In this document: piece after piece, positions 34,988 to 43,117 of the stretch
Numbering within the stretch: the stretch's first letter is position 1
Layout of the letters: each line of letters opens with the position of its first letter
Source: Cellulomonas sp. Leaf334
GTDB taxonomy: Bacteria > Actinomycetota > Actinomycetes > Actinomycetales > Cellulomonadaceae
Reading direction: 5' to 3'
Length of the DNA: 64,000 bases
Assembly (NCBI RefSeq): GCF_001424195.1
Contig: NZ_LMOO01000008.1
Span: 186,001-250,000, forward strand
Program-made: the position numbers and the translations under genes
The notes under the pieces: generated by a model
The model's database searches: none
The model's input: only the letters and a program-made list of their open reading frames with translations
What the model was told of the DNA's origin: nothing

Positions 34988-36006
34988 CGGCCGGGGGTCG
35001 AGTCGCGCAGGACGACCTGCGTCGGCACGTGCGTCAGTCGCGGCTCGTCGGACGTCTCTGCGAGCGCGAGCTCGGTCGCGGCGATCCCGATGTCGACCAG
35101 CGGGATCCGCACGGTCGTGAGGGCGGGGACGACGTCGCGCAGGGTCGAGATGTCGTCGAACCCCGCGAGCGCCACGTCCTCCGGTACCCGGATCCCCGCC
35201 TCGCGACCGGCCGCGAGCGCGCCGAGGGCCATGACGTCGTTGACCGCGAACACCAGCTCGGGCAGCTCGCCGCCGCGCAGGAGGGCGCGCATGGCGTCCT
35301 CGCCGCCCTCGTGCGTGAACGCGCTCGTGATGACCGCGTCGTCCGGCACCGGGCTGCCCAGCTCCGCGAGCGCCCCGCGGAACGCGTCGCGCCGCTCGCA
35401 CGCGGTCAGGTGGTCGACGGGGCCGGCCAGGATGGCGAACCGGCGGTACCCGCGACCGTGCAGGGCCTTGGCCAGGTCCCCGGCGCCCTGCGCGTTGTCG
35501 ACCACGATGCTGTCCACGCCCAGGATCGGCTGGCCGATGAGCGTCACGGACCCTCCGACCGACCGGTAGTCGGCCAGCGCTGCGCGCAGCTCGTCGTTGG
35601 TGGCCTCGTCGTCCAGGCGACCACCCGCGATGACGATCGCGCGCGCCCGCTGCCGCTTCAGCAGGTCGACCAGCCCGCTCTCGCGGCTCGGGTCGTGCTG
35701 GGTGCTCGCGAGCGTCACCTGCAGGCCTGCGCGGTCCGCCGCACGGGCGACACCCGCCGCGATCGAGGAGAAGTACGGGTCCGCGATGTCGTGCACCACG
35801 AGACCCAGCGACGTCGTGCGGCCCCGCGCCATCGCCTGGGCGTTCGCGTCCGGGGTGTACCGCAAGCGGGTCGCCGCCGCGAGCACCCGGTCGCGCAGGT
35901 CGGCGCGCACGGTGCGGTTGGCGCTGCCGTTGATCGCGCGGGAAGCGGTGGCGAGGGAGACGCCCGCCTCGCGCGCGACGTCACTGAGGGTCACGGATGC
36001 GGCCAT
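34984..36006 (-). CDS. LacI family regulator facing uxaA
   Basis: This 340-residue LacI-family protein has helix-turn-helix T-L-S-D-V-A-R-E-A-G-V-S-L-A-T-A-S-R-A-I-N, an N-terminus at the family position and a ligand domain ending in A-G-F-D-D-I. It is divergent from uxaA with 89 bp between the starts. The likely target is uxaA and its own gene, with a hexuronate intermediate as inducer; both are inferred from position. Confidence 0.92.
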   Translation of the reverse strand: MAASVTLSDVAREAGVSLATASRAINGSANRTVRADLRDRVLAAATRLRYTPDANAQAMARGRTTSLGLVVHDIADPYFSSIAAGVARAADRAGLQVTLASTQHDPSRESGLVDLLKRQRARAIVIAGGRLDDEATNDELRAALADYRSVGGSVTLIGQPILGVDSIVVDNAQGAGDLAKALHGRGYRRFAILAGPVDHLTACERRDAFRGALAELGSPVPDDAVITSAFTHEGGEDAMRALLRGGELPELVFAVNDVMALGALAAGREAGIRVPEDVALAGFDDISTLRDVVPALTTVRIPLVDIGIAATELALAETSDEPRLTHVPTQVVLRDSTPGR

Positions 36007-36095
36007 GTGTGGAGGGTAGGCGCTTGCCGGGTGTCGGTGGCGCGTTCGGGGTGGGCACGCCGGTGCATTGCTCGGGAAAGCGGTATCCTGACGCA
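36007..36095. promoter_or_regulatory. divergent lacI-uxaA control region
   Basis: TATCCT (36084-36089) lies 6 nt before the uxaA GTG and should be its -10 box. Separate half-sites of LacI form are present: GGCGCTTGCC near 36018-36027 and GGGAAAGCGG near 36074-36083, the second just before the -10. They are not one palindrome, so either looped half-sites or a degenerate operator must be invoked. Confidence 0.5.
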
Positions 36096-37625
36096 GTGAC
36101 GACGCCGCTCAGCCTGGCCGACTGCGTTCTCGTGCTGCGACCCGACGACGATGTGGGCGTCGCGACGCGTGACCTCCAGTCCGGGACCGAGCTCGACACC
36201 CTGGTGGTCACCCAGAGCGTGCCACGCGGCCACAAGCTCGCCGTCCGGGCCGTGGCCGCGGGTTCGCCCGTGCACAAGTACGGGCAGTCGATCGGCCGTG
36301 CCACCCGGGACATCGCCGTCGGCGACCACGTCCACTCCCACAACCTCGGCATGGACGACGGCGAGCGCGCCTACGAGTTCGGCACCGCACGCGTGACCCT
36401 GCCTGTACCGGACGGACCCCAGCGCACGTTCCAGGGCTACGCCCGCAGCGACGGCCGGTGGGGTACCCGCAACTACGTCGGCATCGTCACCTCCGTGAAC
36501 TGCTCCGCCTCGACCGCCCGGCTCATCGCCGACCAGTTCCGCGGCCGCGTCCTGGACGCCTACCCGCACGTCGACGGCGTCGTCGCCCTCACCCACGACA
36601 CCGGCTGCGGCCTCGTGCCCACCAGCGAGGGCGCCCAGATCACCCGGCGCACCCTGCGCGGCTACGCCGACCACCCCAACATCGCCGGACTGCTCGTCCT
36701 CGGCCTCGGCTGCGAGATGATCCCCGCCGAGTCGCTCCTCGACGGCCTCGACCTGCCCGCCGACAAGCCCGTCACCACGCTCGTCATCCAGGAGACCGGC
36801 GGCATCCGCCGGACCGTCCGCGCCGGTGTCGAGGCCATCGAGAAGATGCTGCCCGCGATCGACGCGCTGCGGCGCACCCCCGCACCCGTCTCCGAGCTCG
36901 TGCTCGGCCTCAACTGCGGCGGGTCCGACGGCTACTCCGGCATCACCGCCAACCCCGCGCTCGGCCACGCGTCCGACCAGCTCGTCGCCCGCGGCGGCAC
37001 CTCGATCCTCGCCGAGACCCCCGAGGTGTTCGGAGCCGAGCACCTCCTCCTGCGCCGCGCCGTCTCCCGTGACGTCGGGCAGAAGCTCCTCGACCGGCTC
37101 GACTGGTGGAAGGGCTACACCGCCGCCGGCGGCGGCACCATGGACAACAACCCCTCCCCCGGCAACAAGGCCGGTGGTCTGACGACCATCCTCGAGAAGT
37201 CGCTCGGCGCCGTCGCCAAGGGCGGCACCGCCGAGCTCGTCGAGGTCTACGAGTACGCCGAGCCCGTCACCGCCCGCGGCTTCACCTTCATGGACACCCC
37301 CGGGTACGACCCGGTGTCCGTCACCGGCCTCGTCGCCGGCGGCGCGACCGTCGTCGTGTTCACCACCGGCCGCGGGTCCGTCCTCGGCTGCAAGCCCACA
37401 CCGTCCATCAAGGTCGCGACGAACACCGCCACCTACCTGCGGATGACCGAGGACATGGACCTCAACGCCGGACGCATCGTCGACGGCACCGCGACCGTCG
37501 CCTCCGTCGGCGAGGAGCTGTTCGAGCTGATCATCGCCGTCGCCTCCGGCCGTCAGACCGTCTCCGAGGAGCTCGACCTCGGGTCCGACGAGTTCGTCCC
37601 CTGGCAGCTCGGCGCCGTCACCTGA
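36096..37625 (+). CDS. uxaA: UxaA family altronate (or related aldarate) dehydratase
   Basis: UxaA dehydrates D-altronate to KDG in the galacturonate branch; relatives act on galactarate. This 509-residue protein has an N-terminal SAF-like domain (to about residue 90, with V-P-R-G-H-K and H-V-H-S-H-N-L) and a C-terminal UxaA_C domain. Visible in the latter are G-Y-x-R-x-D-G-R-x-G-T-R-N, V-N-C-S-A-S, H-D-T-G-C-G and N-P-S-P-G-N-K-A-G-G-L. The start is the leaderless GTG at 36096. No UxaB-type tagaturonate reductase was recognised beside it, so altronate supply may come from the dehydrogenase at 43114 or elsewhere, and another substrate is possible. Confidence 0.9.
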   Translation: MTTPLSLADCVLVLRPDDDVGVATRDLQSGTELDTLVVTQSVPRGHKLAVRAVAAGSPVHKYGQSIGRATRDIAVGDHVHSHNLGMDDGERAYEFGTARVTLPVPDGPQRTFQGYARSDGRWGTRNYVGIVTSVNCSASTARLIADQFRGRVLDAYPHVDGVVALTHDTGCGLVPTSEGAQITRRTLRGYADHPNIAGLLVLGLGCEMIPAESLLDGLDLPADKPVTTLVIQETGGIRRTVRAGVEAIEKMLPAIDALRRTPAPVSELVLGLNCGGSDGYSGITANPALGHASDQLVARGGTSILAETPEVFGAEHLLLRRAVSRDVGQKLLDRLDWWKGYTAAGGGTMDNNPSPGNKAGGLTTILEKSLGAVAKGGTAELVEVYEYAEPVTARGFTFMDTPGYDPVSVTGLVAGGATVVVFTTGRGSVLGCKPTPSIKVATNTATYLRMTEDMDLNAGRIVDGTATVASVGEELFELIIAVASGRQTVSEELDLGSDEFVPWQLGAVT

Positions 37626-37736
37626 CCTGATGCTGTGCTCGGTGGGCACCTGACGGCCGTCGGACCGCAGCCCTCGACGCACGGCCTGCCGCGCATGCAC
37701 GCCCGCGCCGTCCTCGGCGGCGCCGACCTCCGTCGG

Positions 37737-37844
37737 GACGGCACCGGCGTACCCGGACCTATCGTCGGAGACCCACCATCACGAGGTGCACCCCCGCCGC
37801 GACGGCTTCGGCGTACCCGGACGTATCGTCGGAGACCCACCATC
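37737..37844. repeat. duplicated promoter-like segment, 64-bp period
   Basis: A block of about 45 bp (GACGGC, three variable bases, GGCGTACCCGGAC, one variable base, TATCGTCGGAGACCCACCATC) occurs at 37737 and again at 37801. The second copy leads into the 67-residue gene and contains TATCGT, a plausible -10 box. The remaining gap from 37626 to 37736 shows nothing recognisable. Confidence 0.8.
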
Positions 37845-37857
37845 GAGAGGCGCTGTG

Positions 37858-38061
37858 ATGAAGTTCGTGCTCGAGGTCGACCTGTCCGCCGGGGCGGTCG
37901 CCGACGCCCCGCTCGAGGAGCTCGGCCGGATCCTGCGCTACTGGGCCGGGAACGTGAAGCACTATCCCCTCGAGCCGGGGTCCGGCGAGACGATCTCCGA
38001 CTCGACCTACGCGCCCGTGGGGACCTGGACGATCACGGCCGCAACCACGCCGACCGACTGA
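37858..38061 (+). CDS. small conserved-looking protein of unknown function
   Basis: This 67-residue soluble protein starts at the ATG at 37858 after GAGAGG. It has a compact hydrophobic pattern (K-F-V-L-E-V-D-L, L-G-R-I-L-R-Y-W-A-G-N-V-K-H-Y) followed by acidic and Gly-rich turns ending in V-G-T-W-T-I-T. No domain with known function is recognised. Good ribosome site, spacing and codon use make it a real gene; the upstream promoter is duplicated. Confidence 0.75.
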   Translation: MKFVLEVDLSAGAVADAPLEELGRILRYWAGNVKHYPLEPGSGETISDSTYAPVGTWTITAATTPTD

Positions 38062-38091
38062 CGCGCGGGCGGATCGCCCGACGACGACTGC

Positions 38092-38328
38092 TCAGTCGTC
38101 GAGCCACCGCAGGACCGTGCGCCCGAAGGCACCCACCAGGGCGAGGCGCGACGTGATGCCGCACGACCGGCACACGAGCGCGTGGTTCACCCACGGCATG
38201 CCGTCCATCTGGTCGATCCCCGCGACCTCGAGCGTCAGCGCCCGGCACCGCGGGCAGTGCAGCTGACCCTCAGGGTCCAGCTCGAGTGATGCTCCAGGCA
38301 TCGCTGACGGCAGTCTCGAGTGGCTCAC
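38092..38328 (-). CDS. small zinc-ribbon protein
   Basis: This 78-residue protein has two C-x-x-C pairs (C-P-R-C near residue 25 and C-R-S-C near residue 53), as in zinc ribbons, followed by a short hydrophobic helix-like tail. GGAGG lies 5 nt before the GTG start at 38328, an unusually strong site for this window. It is convergent with the 67-residue gene. The role is unknown; nucleic-acid or protein binding is only a guess. Confidence 0.7.
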   Translation of the reverse strand: MSHSRLPSAMPGASLELDPEGQLHCPRCRALTLEVAGIDQMDGMPWVNHALVCRSCGITSRLALVGAFGRTVLRWLDD

Positions 38329-38548
38329 GGGTACCTCCGGGGGTCGTGCTGAGGGTGCGGATGCTGGCCCAAGTGCACCACGAGGGCACGGGGGTGCGCC
38401 CGTTGGTCCACATCGCCACGCGGCTCCATGTCGGTCCCTGTGGGTCGATGTCGGCGGGTCGGCGCCATCGAGGCCGCCACGAGCGCGACCACCCGCTCAG
38501 GTGTCGGGGCTCGGACCACGTCCGCGACCTCCGGGCGGGCCGTGGTGG
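38329..38548. other. intergenic gap with nothing recognisable
   Basis: These 220 bp lie between the zinc-ribbon start and the kdgK stop. Short open frames exist on both strands but have no ribosome site, motif or plausible composition. No operator or convincing hairpin was seen. Confidence 0.5.
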
Positions 38549-39652
38549 TCAGCGGTCGACGCGGGCTCCGCCGCCACCGGCGAGCTTGAGCACCTCGGCC
38601 TTGCTGACCATGGTCGTGTCGCCCGGTGTCGTCATCGCCAGGGCACCGTGCGCGGCGCCGTACTCGACGGCGGTCTGCAGGTCCTCACCGGCGAGGAGTC
38701 CGTACGCCAGGCCGGACGCGAACGAGTCGCCGCCCCCGACCCGGTCGAGGATCTCCAGACGCTCCCGGTGCGTGGCACTGACCAGCCCTGTGCCCTTCGA
38801 CCAGGCGATGGCTCCCCAGTCGTTGACCGTCGCCGAGTGGACCGTTCGCAGCGTCGTGGCGATGACCTGGAAGTTCGGGTACGCCTCGGCCACGCGGTCG
38901 ATCATCGCGGCGAACGACGAGAGCTCCAGCGCCGACAGGTTCTCGTCGACACCTTCCACCTCGAAGCCGAGCGAGGCGGTGAAGTCCTCCTCGTTGCCGA
39001 TCATGACGTCGATGTGCGGGGCGATCGCCCGGTTGACCTCCTGCGCGCGAGCCTGCCCACCGACGGCCTTCCAGAGGCTCGGTCGGTAGTTCAGGTCGTA
39101 GCTGACGACGGTGCCGTGCTTGTGTGCGACCGTGACGGCCTCGATCACGGTCTCGGCAGCAGTGTCGGAGAGCGCCGCGAAGATGCCGCCGGTGTGGAAC
39201 CACCGCACCCCGAGCTCACCGAAGAGGTGCTCCCAGTCGACGTCCCCGGGTGCCAGCTGCGCCGCGGCGGTGTGCCCACGGTCGCTCACGCCGACCGCGC
39301 CACGGACACCGAAGCCACGCTCGGTGAAGTTGAGCCCGTTGCGGACCTGACGGCCGATGCCGTCGTAGGGCACCCACCGGATGAACGAGGTGTCCAGCCC
39401 GCCGGTCAGGATCAGGTCCTCGACCAGCCGACCGACCTCGTTGTCCGCGAGCGCGGTGACGATCGCGGTGCGCAGCCCGAACGCACGGCGCAGCCCGCGG
39501 GACACGTTGTACTCGCCGCCACCCTCCCAGGCCCGGAACGACCGGGCGGTGCGGATGCGACCCTCGCCGGGGTCGAGGCGGAGCATGACCTCGCCGAGGG
39601 AGACGGCGTCGTAGCGTGTCTCGCCCGCGGGGCGGATGACCAGGTCGGACAT
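38549..39652 (-). CDS. kdgK: 2-keto-3-deoxygluconate kinase (PfkB family)
   Basis: KdgK phosphorylates KDG to KDPG with ATP. This 367-residue ribokinase-like protein has the early G-G-E-Y-N-V-S-R-G-L (45-54) sugar-binding motif and the C-terminal G-G-G-D-S-F-A-S-G with catalytic D309. The first signature region D-L-N-Y-R-P is near 186-191. It is the third gene of the uxaC-eda-kdgK unit, 25 bp after eda; GAAGGA precedes the ATG at 39652. Related PfkB sugar kinases are possible by sequence, but the eda neighbour makes KDG the likely substrate. Confidence 0.9.
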   Translation of the reverse strand: MSDLVIRPAGETRYDAVSLGEVMLRLDPGEGRIRTARSFRAWEGGGEYNVSRGLRRAFGLRTAIVTALADNEVGRLVEDLILTGGLDTSFIRWVPYDGIGRQVRNGLNFTERGFGVRGAVGVSDRGHTAAAQLAPGDVDWEHLFGELGVRWFHTGGIFAALSDTAAETVIEAVTVAHKHGTVVSYDLNYRPSLWKAVGGQARAQEVNRAIAPHIDVMIGNEEDFTASLGFEVEGVDENLSALELSSFAAMIDRVAEAYPNFQVIATTLRTVHSATVNDWGAIAWSKGTGLVSATHRERLEILDRVGGGDSFASGLAYGLLAGEDLQTAVEYGAAHGALAMTTPGDTTMVSKAEVLKLAGGGGARVDR

Positions 39653-39677
39653 GAGCGGTGTTCCTTCGCGATCGAGG

Positions 39678-40307
39678 TCAGGGGTGGGCGACGAGGCTGA
39701 CGGCTTCGGCCGTGAGGTCCCGGACGGCGTCGAGGTCGCCGCCACGGATGAGGTCACGGGGAACCATCCAGGAACCACCGACGGCACGGACCGAGGGCAG
39801 CGCCAGGTACTCCGCGAGGTTGGCGGGCCCGATGCCGCCCGTCGGGACGAACCCGACGTCGCCGAACGGAGCAGCGAGCGCGGCGACCGCCTTGGCGCCG
39901 CCCGAGGTGCCGGCGGGGAAGAACTTCACGGTGGTCAGGCCGAGCTCGAGGGCAGCCTGGACCTCGGTGGCCGTGACGGCGCCGGGCAGGGCGAGGATGC
40001 CGTGCTCCTGGCAGCGCTCGACGACCGCGCGGCTCGTGCCGGGCGAGACGACGTAGGACGCGCCCGCGGCCACGGCGTCGTCGACCTGCTTCGGGGTGAG
40101 CACCGTGCCCGCGCCCACGAGGACGTCACCCCGCGCGGCGATCGCACGGATCGCGTCGGCTGCGGCCGCGGTGCGGAAGGTGACCTCCGCGACGGGGAGC
40201 CCCCCGTCGACGAGAGCCTGCGCCAGCGCGTCGGCGTGCGAGGCGTCGTCGATCACGACGACGGGGACCAGGCGGTGCGCCGCGAGGCGCTCCAGGATGT
40301 CGCTCAC
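39678..40307 (-). CDS. eda: KDPG aldolase (2-dehydro-3-deoxy-phosphogluconate aldolase)
   Basis: Eda splits KDPG into pyruvate and glyceraldehyde-3-phosphate. This 209-residue class I aldolase has E41 in A-E-V-T-F-R-T, the Schiff-base K128 in T-V-K-F-F-P-A, G-A-G-T-V-L-T and the phosphate-binding P-T-G-G-I. It may also act on 4-hydroxy-2-oxoglutarate. The GTG at 40307 overlaps the uxaC stop as GTGA. Confidence 0.96.
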   Translation of the reverse strand: MSDILERLAAHRLVPVVVIDDASHADALAQALVDGGLPVAEVTFRTAAAADAIRAIAARGDVLVGAGTVLTPKQVDDAVAAGASYVVSPGTSRAVVERCQEHGILALPGAVTATEVQAALELGLTTVKFFPAGTSGGAKAVAALAAPFGDVGFVPTGGIGPANLAEYLALPSVRAVGGSWMVPRDLIRGGDLDAVRDLTAEAVSLVAHP

Positions 40308-41788
40308 TTGTGCTCCTTCGCACCGTGCTCGGACCCGCTCGACCGCGGGAAAGCGTTTGCCGTGTGGGGTGGAGCATACGCCTCACGCGGGATGCGGTAG
40401 GCGAGATCGACAGCAGTCTCGATCGCCTCGTCGGCGTCCAGCCGGTGCTCCGCGACGAGCCGGGCCAGGAAGCCGGCGTCGATGCGGCGCGCGAGGTCGT
40501 GTCGCGCGGGGATCGAGCAGAACGCGCGCGTGTCGTCGACGAACCCGGTCGTGTTCGCGAACCCGGCCGAGTCCGTGACCGCCTCGCGGAAGCGCCGCAT
40601 CCCGTCCGGGGTGTCGAGGAACCACCACGGCGCGCCCAGCCGCACGGCGGGGTACACGCCCGCGATGGGCGCCAGCTCGCGGCTGAACGTGTCCTCGTCC
40701 ACCGTGAACAGGACGAGCCGGAGACCGGGATGGTGTCCGAACGCCTCCAGCACCGGGCGCAGGGCGCGCACGTACTCGGTCGTCGTCGGGATGTCGTAGC
40801 CGACGTCCGGACCCCGCAGGTCGAGGACCGCGCGGTCGTGGTCACGCAGGACCCCCGGGTGCAGCTGCATGACCAGGCCGTCCTCGGCCGACATGCGGGC
40901 CATCTCGAACAGCATGTGACCTGAGAACGCCTGCGCGTCCGCCGCGGCGACGTCACCGCGCAGCGCCGCGGACACGATCCGCTCCGCCTCGGCACCGCTC
41001 AACGGGGTCGTGTCGGCGTGGAGGTGCCCGTGGTCCGTGGCGCGCGCGCCGGCCGCGACGAACGCGCGCCGGCGCTCCTCGAGCGCGCGCACCAGGTCGC
41101 GGTACCCGCTGATCGCCACCCCGGAACGCTCCTCGAGCAGGGCGACGTCCGCCCGCCACCCGGGACGGTCGACGTGCAGCAGCGCATCCGGCCGGAACGT
41201 CGGCACGATCCGGTCTCCCCAGCCGCGGTCCGCCAGGTCCGCGTGGTCGGCGAGGGTCGCGGTCGCCGCGTCCGTGGTCGCGAGGATCTCGATCCCGAAC
41301 TCGTCGAAGAGAGCCAGCGGACGGAACGCCGGCTTCTCCAGGCGCTCGGACAGCAGGTCGTACAGCCTGTCGGCGGAGTCGGCGGAGGGCCGCTCCTCCA
41401 ACCCGAACACCTCGACGAGGACGTGCTCCATCCAGTAGCGCGTGGGCGTGCCCCGGAACAGCGGCCAGTGCGTCGCGAAGGTCCGCCAGACCTCGCGCGG
41501 GTCCGCCACGACGCCCGGGCGATCCCGGCGCGGCACCCCGAGAGCGTCGTGCGGCACCCCCTGGGACACCAGCATGCGTACGAGGTAGTGGTCGGGCGTC
41601 ACGAGCAGCGTCGCCGGGTCCGGGAACGGCTGGTCGCGCGCCAGGAGCCCCGCGTCGACGTGTCCGTGCATGGAGACGATCGGGAGCGTCGCGGTCGCGG
41701 CAAGGATCTCCCGAGCGATCGGACGCACGCCGGGGTCGCTGGGCAACGCCCGGTCGGGGTGCAACGACCACCCGGTCTCGCTCACCAT
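40304..41788 (-). CDS. uxaC: glucuronate/galacturonate isomerase
   Basis: UxaC converts D-glucuronate to D-fructuronate and D-galacturonate to D-tagaturonate. This 494-residue amidohydrolase-fold protein has H41 and H43 in M-H-G-H-V-D-A, the W-x-x-F-x-x-x-W-x-L-F-R-G-T-P-T and D-E-F-G-I-E-I-L-A-T-T-D signatures, and W-W-F-L-D-T-P-D-G-M near the C terminus. The frame extends upstream; the ATG at 41788 follows GAGGAGG and is preferred. It heads the minus-strand uxaC-eda-kdgK operon, divergent from a LacI gene. Confidence 0.95.
   Translation of the reverse strand: MVSETGWSLHPDRALPSDPGVRPIAREILAATATLPIVSMHGHVDAGLLARDQPFPDPATLLVTPDHYLVRMLVSQGVPHDALGVPRRDRPGVVADPREVWRTFATHWPLFRGTPTRYWMEHVLVEVFGLEERPSADSADRLYDLLSERLEKPAFRPLALFDEFGIEILATTDAATATLADHADLADRGWGDRIVPTFRPDALLHVDRPGWRADVALLEERSGVAISGYRDLVRALEERRRAFVAAGARATDHGHLHADTTPLSGAEAERIVSAALRGDVAAADAQAFSGHMLFEMARMSAEDGLVMQLHPGVLRDHDRAVLDLRGPDVGYDIPTTTEYVRALRPVLEAFGHHPGLRLVLFTVDEDTFSRELAPIAGVYPAVRLGAPWWFLDTPDGMRRFREAVTDSAGFANTTGFVDDTRAFCSIPARHDLARRIDAGFLARLVAEHRLDADEAIETAVDLAYRIPREAYAPPHTANAFPRSSGSEHGAKEHK
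40348..40361. promoter_or_regulatory. LacI-type operator inside the 3' end of uxaC
   Basis: GGAAAGCGTTTGCC is a near-perfect LacI operator in the last 20 codons of uxaC, about 40 nt before the eda start. It matches the sites in true promoters of this window at least as well as the two sites upstream of uxaC. Confidence 0.6.
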
Positions 41789-41848
41789 CGGGATCCTCCT
41801 CGGAACAGCTGTGGTCCGCGCTCGGGAGGATTCCCCGATGACGCGCAG

Positions 41849-41971
41849 TGCAAACGCATTCATCGCACCCAACCAGGTGAAAGCGCTGACCACAAGCCCC
41901 ACGGCTGAGGGATCCCGCATGTCGGGACGACACTTGCGGCGCGCTGACGTGCCATGCTGAAATCGCATTCA
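41849..41971. promoter_or_regulatory. two LacI-like sites between uxaC and lacI
   Basis: TGCAAACGCATTCA (41849-41862) and TGAAATCGCATTCA (41958-41971) match at 12 of 14 positions and share the GCATTC half with the site at 44702. They lie 109 bp apart, so a looping repressor could bridge them and shut both divergent operons. Confidence 0.65.
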
Positions 41972-42001
41972 TCCATCGAGGGGTCGAGACAAGGAGGGAC
42001 T

Positions 42002-43117
42002 GTGGTGGTCACGCTGCGCGATGTCGCGCGAGCCGCTGGTGTCTCACCGGCGACGGCCTCCCGGGCGCTCAGCGCCCCCGATCTCGTCGCCCCCGCCCGC
42101 CGCGAGCACGTCCAGCAGGTCGCCCGCGACCTCGGCTACCGGCCCAACCGGGCCGCGCGGGAGCTCATCACCGGTCGCACGGGCAACCTCTGCCTCGTGG
42201 TGCCGGACCTCGAGAACCCCTTCTTCGCCGCCGTCGCCAAGGGAGTCCAGGCGCGCGCCCGTGCGCTCGGCTTCGCCCTGCTCGTCGCGGACGCCGAGGA
42301 GGACCCCCGCCTCGAGAGCGAGCTGGTGGGGCATCTCGGTGCACAGGTGGACGGCGTCATCCTCTGCTCACCGCGAATGACCGACGCCGAGCTCGACCGG
42401 CTCGGAAAGGACGTGCTCGACGACGACGTCCCGCTGCTGCTCGTCAACCGGCTGCACTCCGGACTGCCGTCCGTCGTCATCGACAACGCCGACGGCATCC
42501 GCCAGGCCGTGACCCACCTGTACGCCCTCGGGCACCGTCGGATCGGCTACGCGGGAGGCCCGGTCGGCTCGTGGTCCGACGCCCAGCGGCGGCGCGGGCT
42601 CGAGCACGCCTCGCACGGCCTGCGCAGCATCGACGTGGTCGACCTCGGACACTTCCCCCCGCTCTTCGGAGGCGGCGTGGCGGCGGGTGACCTCGTCGCA
42701 GCGAGCGGTGTCACCGCCGTCCTCGCGCACAACGACCTGCTCGCGCTCGGCATCCTGAGCAGGCTGCGCGCCCGGGGCGTACGCGTCCCCGAGGACGTCT
42801 CCGTCGTGGGGTACGACGACATCCCGGCGGCGACGCTGGTCTCGCCGGCACTCACCACCGTCACGGTCCCGCTGGCCCGCCTCGGCCGGGCCGCGGTCGA
42901 CCTGCTCATCGAGGCGGGCTCCGTCCCGACGGCGACCGAGTCCGCGCTCGCGGCCGCTCTGACGGCAGCCGAGCGGACGCGCCACGCGACACCGCCGATC
43001 ACGATCGGGACCACCGGCGCGGCAACCGCGCCACCCTCGGTGCTCATCGGGGTCGAGCTCGTGGTCCGCGCCTCCACCGGTGTGGCGTCGGCCCAGTCGT
43101 CGGAGGCACGCGGATGA
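42002..43117 (+). CDS. LacI family regulator of hexuronate genes
   Basis: This 371-residue LacI-family repressor has helix-turn-helix T-L-R-D-V-A-R-A-A-G-V-S-P-A-T-A-S-R-A-L and a ligand domain with V-V-G-Y-D-D-I-P. The insert near 320-350 (Ala/Thr-rich) is longer than usual. AAGGAGGG precedes two adjacent GTG codons (42002, 42005), either of which could be the start. It is divergent from uxaC-eda-kdgK and overlaps uxuB by ATGA, so it very likely regulates both. The inducer may be fructuronate or KDG, which is inference. Confidence 0.92.
   Translation: MVVTLRDVARAAGVSPATASRALSAPDLVAPARREHVQQVARDLGYRPNRAARELITGRTGNLCLVVPDLENPFFAAVAKGVQARARALGFALLVADAEEDPRLESELVGHLGAQVDGVILCSPRMTDAELDRLGKDVLDDDVPLLLVNRLHSGLPSVVIDNADGIRQAVTHLYALGHRRIGYAGGPVGSWSDAQRRRGLEHASHGLRSIDVVDLGHFPPLFGGGVAAGDLVAASGVTAVLAHNDLLALGILSRLRARGVRVPEDVSVVGYDDIPAATLVSPALTTVTVPLARLGRAAVDLLIEAGSVPTATESALAAALTAAERTRHATPPITIGTTGAATAPPSVLIGVELVVRASTGVASAQSSEARG

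Noticed and set aside
38325..38519. A 64-codon minus-strand frame in the gap before kdgK
   Set aside because: No ribosome site, and an Arg/Pro/His-rich composition typical of non-coding high-GC sequence.
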